From assembly GCF_004766045.1 (NCBI RefSeq), contig NZ_SPQQ01000027.1:1-32216 (forward strand): 32,216 bases of DNA, read 5' to 3'. The notes beneath the pieces are model-generated. The model was not told where the DNA came from, searched no databases, and saw only the letters and a program-made list of their open reading frames with translations. This stretch comes from Desulfosporosinus fructosivorans. GTDB taxonomy: Bacteria > Bacillota > Desulfitobacteriia > Desulfitobacteriales > Desulfitobacteriaceae. Positions within the stretch are counted from its first letter, which is position 1. The number at the start of each line of letters is the position of its first letter. Positions 23,575-31,577 of the stretch are shown one piece after another. The position numbers and the translations under genes are program-made.

Positions 23575-24441
23575 TTGCCTATTGACCGATCTAAGTCTAT
23601 TTTGCATTACTGCAACTTCAATAATCGTGGCCAGATTACGTCCCGGACGAACCGGAACGGTAATCTCCGGAATGGAGATCCCTAAGATCTGACGGGTCTG
23701 AGGTGGATCAATCCCTAGACGGTCGTAAATTTTTTCTTGCTGCCATTCTTCCAGGTGTACAATAAACTGAATATCTTTTTCCTCCCGAACGGCACCCGCT
23801 CCAAATAAGGTCGTCACGTCCAGAATTCCTAACCCTCGCACCTCCATCAGATGCCGTATTCGGCTTGGGGCAGTGCCCCTCAAATTTTCTTCATCAACCC
23901 GGCGGACTTGCACGGCATCATCGGCAACCAACAAGTGCCCGCTTTTGATTAACTCTAAAGCCGCCTCACTTTTTCCAATTCCACTTTCACCGGTAATCAA
24001 AACACCGACGCCGTATACATCGACTAATACTCCGTGCACCAGAGTACTGGGAGCTAACTGGTTCGTGAGGTAACGGATTAAGAGATAAAAAAGTTGGGTC
24101 GTCGATCGGTGAGTTGTTAAGAGAGGAATCTTCCGCTCAACGGCTAACTCGACAAACTCATGGGGAATCGGTAAACCCCGCGTAATAATCACACAGGGGA
24201 CTTCTGCAACCATCACTTGCGCAAGATGTTCGCGGCGCACGGAATCTTCAAATTGCTGGATTAGCCCTAATTCAGTCCGCCCGTAAACTTGAATACGTTT
24301 GGGAGACAAATGCTTTAAATATCCCACCAATTCGGCACTTGGACGTTTTAAGCTATATTCCGAAATTTCTTTGCTTAATTCCTCCTGCCCTGCTATAACC
24401 TCCAATTTGAATTCTTCAATCAATTGGTTTACTGTAAGCAA
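23557..24441 (-). CDS. hprK: HPr kinase/phosphorylase
   Basis: About 294 residues. The N-terminal domain begins LTVNQLIEEFKLEVIAG; the C-terminal domain holds Walker A GESGIGKSEAALELIKSGH, the following VADDAVQV, and RGLGILDVTTLFGAGAV, the HprK signature. The enzyme phosphorylates HPr on its regulatory serine and removes it again, setting carbon catabolite control. I chose TTG 24441, which has AAGGCGG five bases upstream and gives the normal N-terminus; TTG 24474 has no site. It follows ptsI in the same direction, 245 bases away with hairpins between them, so it may have its own promoter. Near ptsH its substrate is encoded in the same locus. Confidence 0.95.
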   Translation of the reverse strand: MLTVNQLIEEFKLEVIAGQEELSKEISEYSLKRPSAELVGYLKHLSPKRIQVYGRTELGLIQQFEDSVRREHLAQVMVAEVPCVIITRGLPIPHEFVELAVERKIPLLTTHRSTTQLFYLLIRYLTNQLAPSTLVHGVLVDVYGVGVLITGESGIGKSEAALELIKSGHLLVADDAVQVRRVDEENLRGTAPSRIRHLMEVRGLGILDVTTLFGAGAVREEKDIQFIVHLEEWQQEKIYDRLGIDPPQTRQILGISIPEITVPVRPGRNLATIIEVAVMQNRLRSVNRQGTASS

Positions 24442-24492
24442 TTTTCCGCCTTCTTTCAAAGTGAACTCGTTCAACTAAAGTTGAACATCGAG

Positions 24493-24562
24493 ACTTAGGT
24501 GGGGGAGTCTCCCCCCACCTAAGTAAAGTACGGGGTACCACTCCCACTTGTAGAAGTGGGAG
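24493..24562. repeat. Two adjacent strong hairpins, resembling IS200/IS605-type ends
   Basis: ACTTAGGTGGGGG (24493-24505) pairs exactly with 24512-24524, and CTCCCACTT (24541-24549) pairs with 24554-24562, with a GGGAGTCTC-like sequence in both. Subterminal hairpins of this kind are typical of IS200/IS605 elements and palindrome-associated MITEs. No transposase is present. They stand between ptsI and hprK and could instead affect hprK expression. The gap 24442-24686 holds these and the next hairpin, no gene. Confidence 0.5.
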
Positions 24563-24603
24563 TCTCACTGAACTCATTTACATACAATTCCAGATTAACG
24601 AAC

Positions 24604-24638
24604 AACAAGGGTTGAATCTTAAAAATTCAACCCTTGTT
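24604..24638 (-). terminator. Strong hairpin after ptsI
   Basis: AACAAGGGTTGAAT and its exact complement (14 bp) around a seven-base loop, 49 bases after the ptsI stop. The following minus-strand bases GTTGTTCGTT are only partly U-rich; it probably still ends or trims the fru-ptsHI transcript. Confidence 0.7.
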
Positions 24639-24686
24639 AAATAATCCTCCCTGTCCCCTAGACTTGCACAATCGCGCCTCGGGCTT

Positions 24687-26390
24687 TTATCCAACAAATT
24701 TTTTTAATTGGTCTATTACCTCCGCAGCAGTGGAACAATCCAGAACGGTATCCACCAACGTCTGTTTTCCCACAGCATCAAAGGTTAACTTGAGCAAAGC
24801 TTGGCGAACTTTGGGTAATGATCCCGGCGCCATACTTAGTTCCTTGATCCCTACGGCCGCAAAGAAAGGCGCCAATAAACTGTCCCCTCCGGCCTCACCG
24901 CAAACTCCTACCCAAATGCCGGCTTTTTCTGCCGCTTGGCTCACTCGGGCAATTATACCCAATACTGCAGGGTGATGAGGTTGATACAAGTCAACCAGTT
25001 CATTATTGTCTCGGTCCACCGCCAACATATACTGGGTCAGATCATTCGTACCAATACTAAAGAAATCAACTTCTGTGGCTAACCTCTTGGCATTCCAGGC
25101 CGCAGCTGGAATTTCGATCATGATGCCTACTTCAAGTTTGCCCACGGCATATCCTTCTTGTACAACTTCGTCCCGGGCTAAAAAGAGTAGTTCCTTGGCC
25201 TGTACCAATTCCTCAAGCGTTGCAATCATTGGAAACATGACGGCAGACGGTCCCGCAGCCGAAGCACGCCAGATAGCCCGAAGCTGAACACGAAAGATTT
25301 CTGGACTGCGCAAGCACAGGCGCAAGGCCCTTACACCCAGGAAAGGATTTTGTTCCTTAGGTAACTTTAAGGCCGGCGCTGTTTTATCTCCGCCAATATC
25401 CAACGTTCGAATAACGGTCTGATGAGGAGCACAGGCTGCAATCACTTGGCTGTAAGCCTCGACCTGTTCTTCCTCGGAAGGAAGTTCATCACCCATAAAC
25501 AAAAATTCAGTGCGGTAAAGCCCAACTCCCTGAGCTTTAAATTTCTGTACTAGTGGCAAATCCGCCGGACTTCCGACATTGGCGGCCAGGACGATGTTCC
25601 CCAAGATAGCCCCAGTTACACCCTCCTGTTCTACTTCGCCCAAATCATCTCGTTGCGTAGTGGTAATACCCTCTGGAGATCTCTTGACCCACCCTTTATC
25701 CCCGTCCAGTTCAATCCACTTTAAGTCTGTCAATTCCTCCCATGAACCGTCAACACCTGTAACTGCCGGAATCCCGTAAGTCCGCGCCAGAATTGCAGCA
25801 TGGGACGTTTTTCCTCCTTTGCGCACGATGAAACCAAGCACTCGATCCTTTGGTAACGAAATGGTTTGGGCCGGAGTAAGTTCTTCAGCCACAACGATCC
25901 AACTTCCTATTTTTGGGAAAGAAACGACACCGGACCCTTGGGAACCAAGTAAATTTCGTAGCAACTGCTCCAACACATCTTGCACGTCGACAGCGCGTTC
26001 CTGGAAATACGGGTCTGGAATATTTTTCAGCATCTGAACCGCTTCAGCAGCTACTTCTTTCAGCGCTTGCTCAGCTAGTAAATTCTTAGATAAAATACGT
26101 TTTTGGGCCTCACCCACGAAAGCAGGATCCGTGAGCATAAGTTTATGGGCTGTAAAGATCTGAGCAAACTCATCCCCTTTTTCAGTCCGAACTTGTTGCT
26201 CATATTGGGTAAGTCTTTGGTTGGTGAGTTCAACGGCCTTCTGCAAACGTGCCAATTCTTGTTCCGCATAGATCTCACTCTCATGCTCACGAGGCAGCTC
26301 CGACATAAAAGCCTTCAGGATCCAAACTTCGCCCGCGGCTCGACCCGAAGATACCCCAAGACCACGCCAAGAGTTTTTATCCATATCCAT
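24687..26390 (-). CDS. ptsI: PTS enzyme I (phosphoenolpyruvate-protein phosphotransferase)
   Basis: About 567 residues, the usual length. It takes phosphate from PEP onto its active-site His and passes it to HPr in the cytoplasm. Seen: N-terminal domain, the phospho-His motif GGKTSHAAILARTYGIPAV, the PEP-binding GLYRTEFLFM and DIGGDKTAP, EIPAAA, FFSIGTNDLTQYM and the catalytic Cys in VGVCGEAGGD. I chose ATG 26390: it lies one base after the ptsH stop codon and has AGGGTGA five bases upstream within the end of ptsH; GTG 26399 would overlap ptsH. The gene is thus tightly coupled to ptsH. Confidence 0.97.
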   Translation of the reverse strand: MDMDKNSWRGLGVSSGRAAGEVWILKAFMSELPREHESEIYAEQELARLQKAVELTNQRLTQYEQQVRTEKGDEFAQIFTAHKLMLTDPAFVGEAQKRILSKNLLAEQALKEVAAEAVQMLKNIPDPYFQERAVDVQDVLEQLLRNLLGSQGSGVVSFPKIGSWIVVAEELTPAQTISLPKDRVLGFIVRKGGKTSHAAILARTYGIPAVTGVDGSWEELTDLKWIELDGDKGWVKRSPEGITTTQRDDLGEVEQEGVTGAILGNIVLAANVGSPADLPLVQKFKAQGVGLYRTEFLFMGDELPSEEEQVEAYSQVIAACAPHQTVIRTLDIGGDKTAPALKLPKEQNPFLGVRALRLCLRSPEIFRVQLRAIWRASAAGPSAVMFPMIATLEELVQAKELLFLARDEVVQEGYAVGKLEVGIMIEIPAAAWNAKRLATEVDFFSIGTNDLTQYMLAVDRDNNELVDLYQPHHPAVLGIIARVSQAAEKAGIWVGVCGEAGGDSLLAPFFAAVGIKELSMAPGSLPKVRQALLKLTFDAVGKQTLVDTVLDCSTAAEVIDQLKKFVG

Positions 26391-26391
26391 C

Positions 26392-26661
26392 TTACTCACC
26401 CTGGTTTTCTAAGTTTATGACGAGGGCTTCTAAATTCCCGGCTGCTTCCTGTTCATCTTCTCCGTCCACAATCAATTCAAATTTACTTCCGGCAGTTAAC
26501 CCAAGCGAAAGAATCCCTAAAATACTTTTACCATTAACCTCAGAATCGTTGGCTTTAATTATAATGCTGCTTTGATAACGGCTAGCCATCTGGACCCATA
26601 AAGAAGCCGGTCTAGCATGAAGCCCTGAACTGTTCGTAATCGTAATTTCTTTGGTAATCAT
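26392..26661 (-). CDS. ptsH: PTS phosphocarrier protein HPr
   Basis: An 89-residue carrier protein. SGLHARPA contains active-site His-15; NGKSILGILSLG contains the regulatory Ser-46-type residue that HprK phosphorylates, as in Gram-positive HPr. ATG 26661 follows GGGGAGG. It is 23 bases after the fructose IIBC gene and overlaps the ribosome site of ptsI. The locus therefore encodes a complete fructose phosphorelay. The retained His-15 rules out a Crh protein. Confidence 0.97.
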   Translation of the reverse strand: MITKEITITNSSGLHARPASLWVQMASRYQSSIIIKANDSEVNGKSILGILSLGLTAGSKFELIVDGEDEQEAAGNLEALVINLENQGE

Positions 26662-26684
26662 TGCTTATACCTCCCCATGGATAT

Positions 26685-28055
26685 CTATTCTGAGACTGGT
26701 TTTTTCACGACTGAAAGGACTGAGGCTGATACAATGGTTCCTGCGACCAAAGCTAGAATATACGGTACCAAATTGGTCACAACATGTGGAATTGCTAAGA
26801 CCCATATCCCACCATGGGGCACGATGATCGTACTCCCAAACGCCATCGATATCCCCCCAGCAACTGCCGAGCCAATCATGATGGAGGGCATAACTCTCAA
26901 GGGATCTGCTGCTGCAAAAGGAATGGCGCCTTCCGTGATAAAGGATAAACCCAGTGCCCAATTAGCCTTGCCAGCTTCTCTCTCTTCCAGAGTATATTTC
27001 GTCTTCGTCATCACCGTTGAAAGAGCTATGGCCAGGGGAGGCACCATTCCAGAGATCATCACTGCAGCCATGATCGCAGATGGGTTACCACTTGCTACAG
27101 AAGCGGCTCCAAACGTGTAAGCGGCTTTATTGACCGGACCACCCATGTCAAAAGCCATCATTGCACCCAATATAATGCCCAGTAACGCAGCGTTTGTACC
27201 GCTTAAGGAGGTTAACCAGGCTGCTAAGCCCGTGTTAAATGAAGTCATAGGTTTACCAATCACATAGACCATCAGCAAGCCCATGATGGCTGTTGAGAGC
27301 ACCGGGATAATCAGGATTGGCATTAATCCTTGCAGGGATTTCGGAAGCTTAATAAACTTTTTAATCGCAAGAACTGTATAACCCGCCGCAAAACCGGCAA
27401 CCATGGCGCCTAAGAATCCTGATCCATTATTCGCTGCAATTAAGCCGCCAATCATACCAGGTACGATACCAGGTCTGTCTGCGATCGAAAAGGCAATATA
27501 GGCTCCTAAGACTGGAACCATCAACGCAAAGGCGGCTTTACCAGCTGAGAATAGCGTTTCCCCAAAACTTCCTGGAACTTCGTAAACATAGATACCACCA
27601 AAGGCAAAACCTAAAGCAATTAGCAAACCCCCTGCCACCACGAAAGGAATCATATAAGACACACCTGTCATTAGGTGTTTATAAACACCGGTCTTAGTTT
27701 CCTTACCCTCGGGTTTACCCTGAGTAACCTGATCCGCCGGACTTTTTGAACTTCCCTTAGCATTAACAGCCCTGGTGAGTAACCCTAGAGCGTCTTTAAT
27801 CGCATCTTTCGTTGAGACTTCAATAACCGTCATTCCCGCGAATCTGCTCTTGTCGACCGACGTGTCTGCAGCAATAATGACTGCCTTTGCTTGTGCCAAA
27901 TCTTCTGGAGTAAGAACGTTTTCCACACCGACAGACCCTTGGGTCTCGACTTTTATATCATGTCCCATTTCCCGTGCGGCCACTTGAAGGGCCTCTGCTG
28001 CCATATAGGTATGAGCGATACCCGTAGGGCAGGATGTAATAGCAACAAATTTCAT
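26685..28055 (-). CDS. fruA: PTS fructose transporter subunit IIBC
   Basis: A 456-residue fusion. The N-terminal IIB domain (1-100) starts KFVAITSCPTGIAHTYMAAE with phospho-Cys-9; a Ser/Lys linker (about 110-128) leads to the membrane IIC domain with eight or more segments, including GMIGGLIAANNGSGFLGAMV and FDMGGPVNKAAYTFG. It imports fructose as fructose-1-phosphate, matching the adjacent fruK. IIA is encoded by the separate upstream gene. ATG 28055 follows GAGGGGGAG. A relative for mannose-type sugars cannot be excluded, but fruK and the fructose-family sequence agree. Confidence 0.95.
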   Translation of the reverse strand: MKFVAITSCPTGIAHTYMAAEALQVAAREMGHDIKVETQGSVGVENVLTPEDLAQAKAVIIAADTSVDKSRFAGMTVIEVSTKDAIKDALGLLTRAVNAKGSSKSPADQVTQGKPEGKETKTGVYKHLMTGVSYMIPFVVAGGLLIALGFAFGGIYVYEVPGSFGETLFSAGKAAFALMVPVLGAYIAFSIADRPGIVPGMIGGLIAANNGSGFLGAMVAGFAAGYTVLAIKKFIKLPKSLQGLMPILIIPVLSTAIMGLLMVYVIGKPMTSFNTGLAAWLTSLSGTNAALLGIILGAMMAFDMGGPVNKAAYTFGAASVASGNPSAIMAAVMISGMVPPLAIALSTVMTKTKYTLEEREAGKANWALGLSFITEGAIPFAAADPLRVMPSIMIGSAVAGGISMAFGSTIIVPHGGIWVLAIPHVVTNLVPYILALVAGTIVSASVLSVVKKPVSE

Positions 28056-28081
28056 AAAAACTCCCCCTCTTTTTATTACTC

Positions 28082-28537
28082 TTAACTCTCGTGTGCTTCA
28101 ATAACCGCCTTGACTTCTGCCTGGGTTTTAGCGACTCTGAGAGACTCCAGAAACGAACCATGCATGAGCAACCTCGCCAATTTTGACAGAGCACGCAAGT
28201 GAATATCCTCTCCGTGGATGGGCGCTGCAATGAGGAAAAAGAGATCCGCTTGGGAATCATCCATCGACTGAACATCAACTCCCTTTTCCAGACGAGCCAT
28301 GGCCAAGGCCGGCCTAGTAACCCCTTCAGATTTGGCATGAGGAATGGCTACCCCAAACCCTACTCCGGTCGTTCCCTTCGATTCCCTTATCGCAACGTCT
28401 GCCAAATACTGCTCTACATTATGAACTGCGCCAATTTCCTGAAAGCTGTGAGCCAGACCTTCCCAAACTTCTTCCTTGGTCTCCGCCTTAAAACCTAATA
28501 TGATCGATTCATTTGCCAATAGGTCCGTAATTTTCAT
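28082..28537 (-). CDS. PTS fructose subunit IIA
   Basis: A 151-residue cytoplasmic IIA domain of the fructose/mannitol family. The phospho-His lies in GVGFGVAIPHAKSEGV (about residue 66), with the usual N-terminus MKITDLLANESIILGFKAET. It carries phosphate from HPr to the IIB domain of the next gene. Its ATG overlaps the fruK stop codon by four bases (ATGA), with GGAGTG inside fruK, so translation is coupled. Confidence 0.95.
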   Translation of the reverse strand: MKITDLLANESIILGFKAETKEEVWEGLAHSFQEIGAVHNVEQYLADVAIRESKGTTGVGFGVAIPHAKSEGVTRPALAMARLEKGVDVQSMDDSQADLFFLIAAPIHGEDIHLRALSKLARLLMHGSFLESLRVAKTQAEVKAVIEAHES

Positions 28538-29499
28538 AATTTACACTCCTTCAATTCTTCTATTATTACGTTTGGTAACTGTTTTTCCACATCATTGAAT
28601 TTCCCAGCTTGAGTTCCGGGTTGGGCAACCGAGGCAGCGGCAACGGCTGTCGCCCATCGAGCTTGTTGTTCTAGTGACATTCCCTGGGCTTCTCCATATA
28701 CTAACCCCGCTACCAGAGCATCCCCAGCCCCTACCGTACTGCTAACCCTGACATCGAGTGGACGAACTATCAAGCGCTGCGATCGGTCTGCGACCACCGC
28801 CCCTTTTCCTCCCAGTGAAATCACGACTTTAGCAATCCCGCCGGAAATTAGCGTATCAATCGCTTTTAATACATCTAGTTCTTGCTCCACGGAATGGCCC
28901 ATTAACTGCTTCAATTCATCTATATTGGGTTTGATGGCATAGGGTTTTGCTTTGATTCCCTCTGTCAGAGCGCTTCCACTGGTATCAAGAAAGACCTTGC
29001 AATCATAACTCTTCAGGATTTCAATAAACTTCCGGTATATATCTAACGGTGCTTCCTCTGGCAAGCTCCCAGATAGCACAAAAAGCTTAGATTCTACTGC
29101 CAACTGCTTAATGATGTTCTCAAGTTCATGTAAATTTGAAGTGTTGCAATGGATACCTGGAAAATTAATTTCGGTTACTAGCCCACTTGCCTCATCGACG
29201 ATTTTAGTGTTTACTCTAGTCGCCCCATCTACTTTAATAAAATGGTTAGAAATTTCTTGAGCTTGAAAATAGTGTTCGAAAATATTGGCATTGTCTCGTC
29301 CTAAAAAACCGCTTACCACCACGTCCTGGCCTAAACTTTTGATAACCTTGGCAACATTTATACCCTTTCCTGCAGGATCTAAGCGTTCTTTGCCAACTCT
29401 ATTAACTTGCCCGACATGAAATTGTGTAAAATTAAGGGTTTGATCAACTGCAGGATTGAGAGTTATTGTGACAATCTGCGCCAGTTTTTGCTTGTTCAT
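28534..29499 (-). CDS. fruK: 1-phosphofructokinase
   Basis: A 321-residue PfkB-family sugar kinase. It begins IVTITLNPAVDQTLNF, with GRDNANIFEHYF, KPNIDELKQLMGHSV and the C-terminal catalytic STVGAGDALVAGLVYGEA anion-hole/Asp-base motif. It converts fructose-1-phosphate to fructose-1,6-bisphosphate for glycolysis. ATG 29499 follows GGGAGG and is 16 bases after fruR. Tagatose-6-phosphate kinase is a close relative, but the operon context favours fruK. Confidence 0.94.
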   Translation of the reverse strand: MNKQKLAQIVTITLNPAVDQTLNFTQFHVGQVNRVGKERLDPAGKGINVAKVIKSLGQDVVVSGFLGRDNANIFEHYFQAQEISNHFIKVDGATRVNTKIVDEASGLVTEINFPGIHCNTSNLHELENIIKQLAVESKLFVLSGSLPEEAPLDIYRKFIEILKSYDCKVFLDTSGSALTEGIKAKPYAIKPNIDELKQLMGHSVEQELDVLKAIDTLISGGIAKVVISLGGKGAVVADRSQRLIVRPLDVRVSSTVGAGDALVAGLVYGEAQGMSLEQQARWATAVAAASVAQPGTQAGKFNDVEKQLPNVIIEELKECKL

Positions 29500-29515
29500 G
29501 AGTACCTCCCTTCAG

Positions 29516-30271
29516 CTAATCAGCAATCTGCACTTGGACATACTGGCTTAACCTTTTTACATCCGCTTCCTCTAACCCATCATCGGTCAGGAGTAAATTG
29601 ATCTCACTCAGACTACAAATCTTACACAGCGTTTTTTCCCAGAGTTTCGAGTGATCCACTACCAAAATGACCTCTTTGCCCGCCTTCACCATGTGTCGTT
29701 TGGTTTCCGCTTCAATTAGATTGGGAGTGGTTACCCCAAGATCGGGGTCAACAGCATTGGCTGCCAAAAATACTTTGTCAAAATGAAGACTTGCTAGCAT
29801 CTCATTAGTCAAGAACCCCACCAGGGAACGAATACTTTTCCTTAAACTCCCCCCTAAGACAATCACTTCGACTTGGGGCTCATCCGCAAAAACTTGAGCG
29901 ATATCCATACTATTGGTAGCGACCGTGATCGTTTTCCCCCTCAGGGCGTAAGCTATTTGCAGCGTGGTTGTTCCTGTATCCAAAAATACCGTTTCTCCAT
30001 CCTTAACCAGATCAACTGCCGCTTTGGCAATTTTTTGTTTTTCGTCATAAAAGAGGATTTCTTTCTCTTGATAACTCAACTCTAAACTTGATTGAATAGA
30101 AATTGCCCCTCCATGAGTTCTTTGGATCAACCCGACATTCTCCAATTCCTGCAAATCCCGACGTACCGTCGATTCGGAAACTTCAAATTTTTCGCTCAAA
30201 TCTCCTACTTTGACTGGTTTACCGGATTCCACTAGTTGCAAGATCTCCGCTTTGCGCTCTTCAGCAAACAT
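29516..30271 (-). CDS. fruR: DeoR-family regulator of the fructose operon
   Basis: About 251 residues. The N-terminal winged HTH (MFAEERKAEILQLVESGKPV, then VSESTVRRDLQELE) is followed by the sugar-phosphate sensor domain (FLDTGTTTLQIAYAL, NAVDPDLGVTTPNLIEAETK, VVDHSKL) of DeoR regulators. I chose ATG 30271, eight bases after GAGGAAGG; ATG 30277 and 30289 are alternatives. As first gene of the fru-pts operon it is probably an autorepressor released by fructose-1-phosphate or fructose-1,6-bisphosphate. Three TGAGCA repeats downstream of its promoter are candidate sites. Confidence 0.92.
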   Translation of the reverse strand: MFAEERKAEILQLVESGKPVKVGDLSEKFEVSESTVRRDLQELENVGLIQRTHGGAISIQSSLELSYQEKEILFYDEKQKIAKAAVDLVKDGETVFLDTGTTTLQIAYALRGKTITVATNSMDIAQVFADEPQVEVIVLGGSLRKSIRSLVGFLTNEMLASLHFDKVFLAANAVDPDLGVTTPNLIEAETKRHMVKAGKEVILVVDHSKLWEKTLCKICSLSEINLLLTDDGLEEADVKRLSQYVQVQIAD

Positions 30272-30306
30272 ATGCATGACCTTCCTCATCCGTTGGATTA
30301 TCGTTC

Positions 30307-30377
30307 TTGCTCACTTATTGAGGTCATTACGCTTATTTAAATGCTCATTTGTGATTATTCATGATTGTTTATGCTCA
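30307..30377. promoter_or_regulatory. Three direct repeats, candidate FruR operators
   Basis: On the minus strand TGAGCATAAACAATCA (from 30377), TGAGCATTTAAATAA (from 30347) and TGAGCAAGAACGAT (from 30313) are direct repeats spaced 30-34 bases apart, about three helical turns. They run from the end of the -10 box to near the fruR start. DeoR regulators often bind several such direct repeats. Confidence 0.6.
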
Positions 30378-30405
30378 TTATAATCTATGGCGCGATATTT
30401 TTCAA
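30377..30405 (-). promoter_or_regulatory. Vegetative promoter of the fru-pts operon
   Basis: On the minus strand TTGAAA (30405-30400), 17 bases, TATAAT (30382-30377). It lies about 106 bases upstream of the fruR start, with the first TGAGCA repeat touching the -10 box. Confidence 0.88.
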
Positions 30406-30440
30406 GTAGAAATGTCAGAAAACTTAAACACCTCAGGAAT

Positions 30441-30490
30441 AAAAAGGAACCCTTCATCTAATCCGCGTGTACGGACTAGGGTTCCTTTTT
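30441..30490. terminator. Bidirectional terminator between BKACE and the fru operon
   Basis: AAAAAGGAACCCT (30441-30453) pairs with AGGGTTCCTTTTT (30478-30490), with an inner ATCCG..CGGAC pairing. A runs and T runs flank both sides, so it works in both directions and isolates the fru promoter from the BKACE operon. Confidence 0.85.
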
Positions 30491-30576
30491 ACCACTTGTT
30501 TATTCAACTTGTGTCTCTGTTTGTAATGAAGCACTATAACAACCGACAACCTCTTCTATCAATAACTTGGGAGCAC

Positions 30577-30599
30577 AGGATAGCTGGAGTTGCTATCCT
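30577..30599 (-). terminator. Hairpin after BKACE, homologous to 17139-17168
   Basis: AGGATAGC (30577-30584) and GCTATCCT (30592-30599) form an 8-bp stem 17 bases after the BKACE stop. The same core stem is found after the chimeric gene at 17139-17168, with several base changes. Confidence 0.65.
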
Positions 30600-30615
30600 T
30601 TCCCTACATTAATTA

Positions 30616-31539
30616 CTATTTGGACAAGGCCAGTAATTCCCTGGCTTCAGCAGGTGTAGCAGGTTGAAGGTCTAACTCAGTCATGATCCTGACCATCTTC
30701 GCCACTAATTCACCATTGTTCTTAGCCAAGACTCCTTTACCTAGATATAAATTGTCTTCCATACCTACTCTAACGTGTCCGCCCAGAATAAGAGCCATTG
30801 TAGTAGCAGGGAATTCGGCTTTGCCAGCCCCGATTACTGACCAGTTATACTTGCCAGTACCAAAGAGTCTTTCGGCTGTAGTATGCAGGTTCATGATGTC
30901 ATACGGAGTTGAACCGATGCCACCTAAAATACCGGTTACATACTGCATAGTAATGGGAGGTTTTATAATCCCTTTCTGGAGTAGATAAGCAATGCTGTAC
31001 AGGTGACCCACGTCATAGACTTCCAGTTCAGGTTTGGTTCCGTTTTCATTCATAATTGAAGTCATGGTTTCCATCGCGGCAAAGGTGTTTTCAAAGATAA
31101 AGCTCTTCGTCATATTAAGCATGGCAGGCTCCCAAGGGAACTTGAAATCTTTAATCTTGTCTGCGACAGGGAACAAGCCCCAGTTGATAGAACCAGCATT
31201 CATAGAAGCCAATTCAGGCTTGAATTCGGGAACGACAGCTACTCGTTGCTCTACGGTCATGCCTGCACCACCACCAGTGGTAAGACAGATGACTACTTCT
31301 TGATTCTGGGCCCGGATTTTGCCCACAATCTCACGATACAGTTCCAGATCAGCGGAAGGCTGCCCTGTTTCAGGATTACGGGCATGGATATGGACTATAG
31401 CTGCCCCTGCATTTGCAGCATCAATTGCGTTTTGAGCTATTTGGTCCGGAGTGATTGGAAGATAAGGTGACTGACTAGGTACATGAATAGACCCGGTAAT
31501 TGCACAGCAGATGATTCGTTTCGTTGATGCTACGGCCAT
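30616..31539 (-). CDS. Beta-keto acid cleavage enzyme (BKACE, DUF849/Kce family)
   Basis: A 307-residue TIM-barrel zinc enzyme that reacts a beta-keto acid with acetyl-CoA to give acetoacetate and a new acyl-CoA. Seen: CCAITGSIHVPSQSPYLPIT near the N-terminus, AAIVHIHARNPETGQPS with the two zinc His, ICLTTGGG, ASMNAGSINWG, and LGGHVRVGMEDNLYL with the substrate/zinc Glu region. ATG 31539 follows AAGGAGGAA. It lies 38 bases after the PanE-like gene. Known members act on 3-keto-5-aminohexanoate (lysine fermentation), dehydrocarnitine and others; here no lysine genes are near, so the substrate is open. The last 28 codons recur at 17193-17265. Confidence 0.94.
   Translation of the reverse strand: MAVASTKRIICCAITGSIHVPSQSPYLPITPDQIAQNAIDAANAGAAIVHIHARNPETGQPSADLELYREIVGKIRAQNQEVVICLTTGGGAGMTVEQRVAVVPEFKPELASMNAGSINWGLFPVADKIKDFKFPWEPAMLNMTKSFIFENTFAAMETMTSIMNENGTKPELEVYDVGHLYSIAYLLQKGIIKPPITMQYVTGILGGIGSTPYDIMNLHTTAERLFGTGKYNWSVIGAGKAEFPATTMALILGGHVRVGMEDNLYLGKGVLAKNNGELVAKMVRIMTELDLQPATPAEARELLALSK
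30628..30700. repeat. BKACE-tail repeat (identical to 17193-17265)
   Basis: Partner of 17193-17265; 73 identical bases at offset 13435. Confidence 0.93.
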
Positions 31540-31577
31540 TTTATGTTCCTCCTTGTTATCTATGGTTCATCTTTAAT

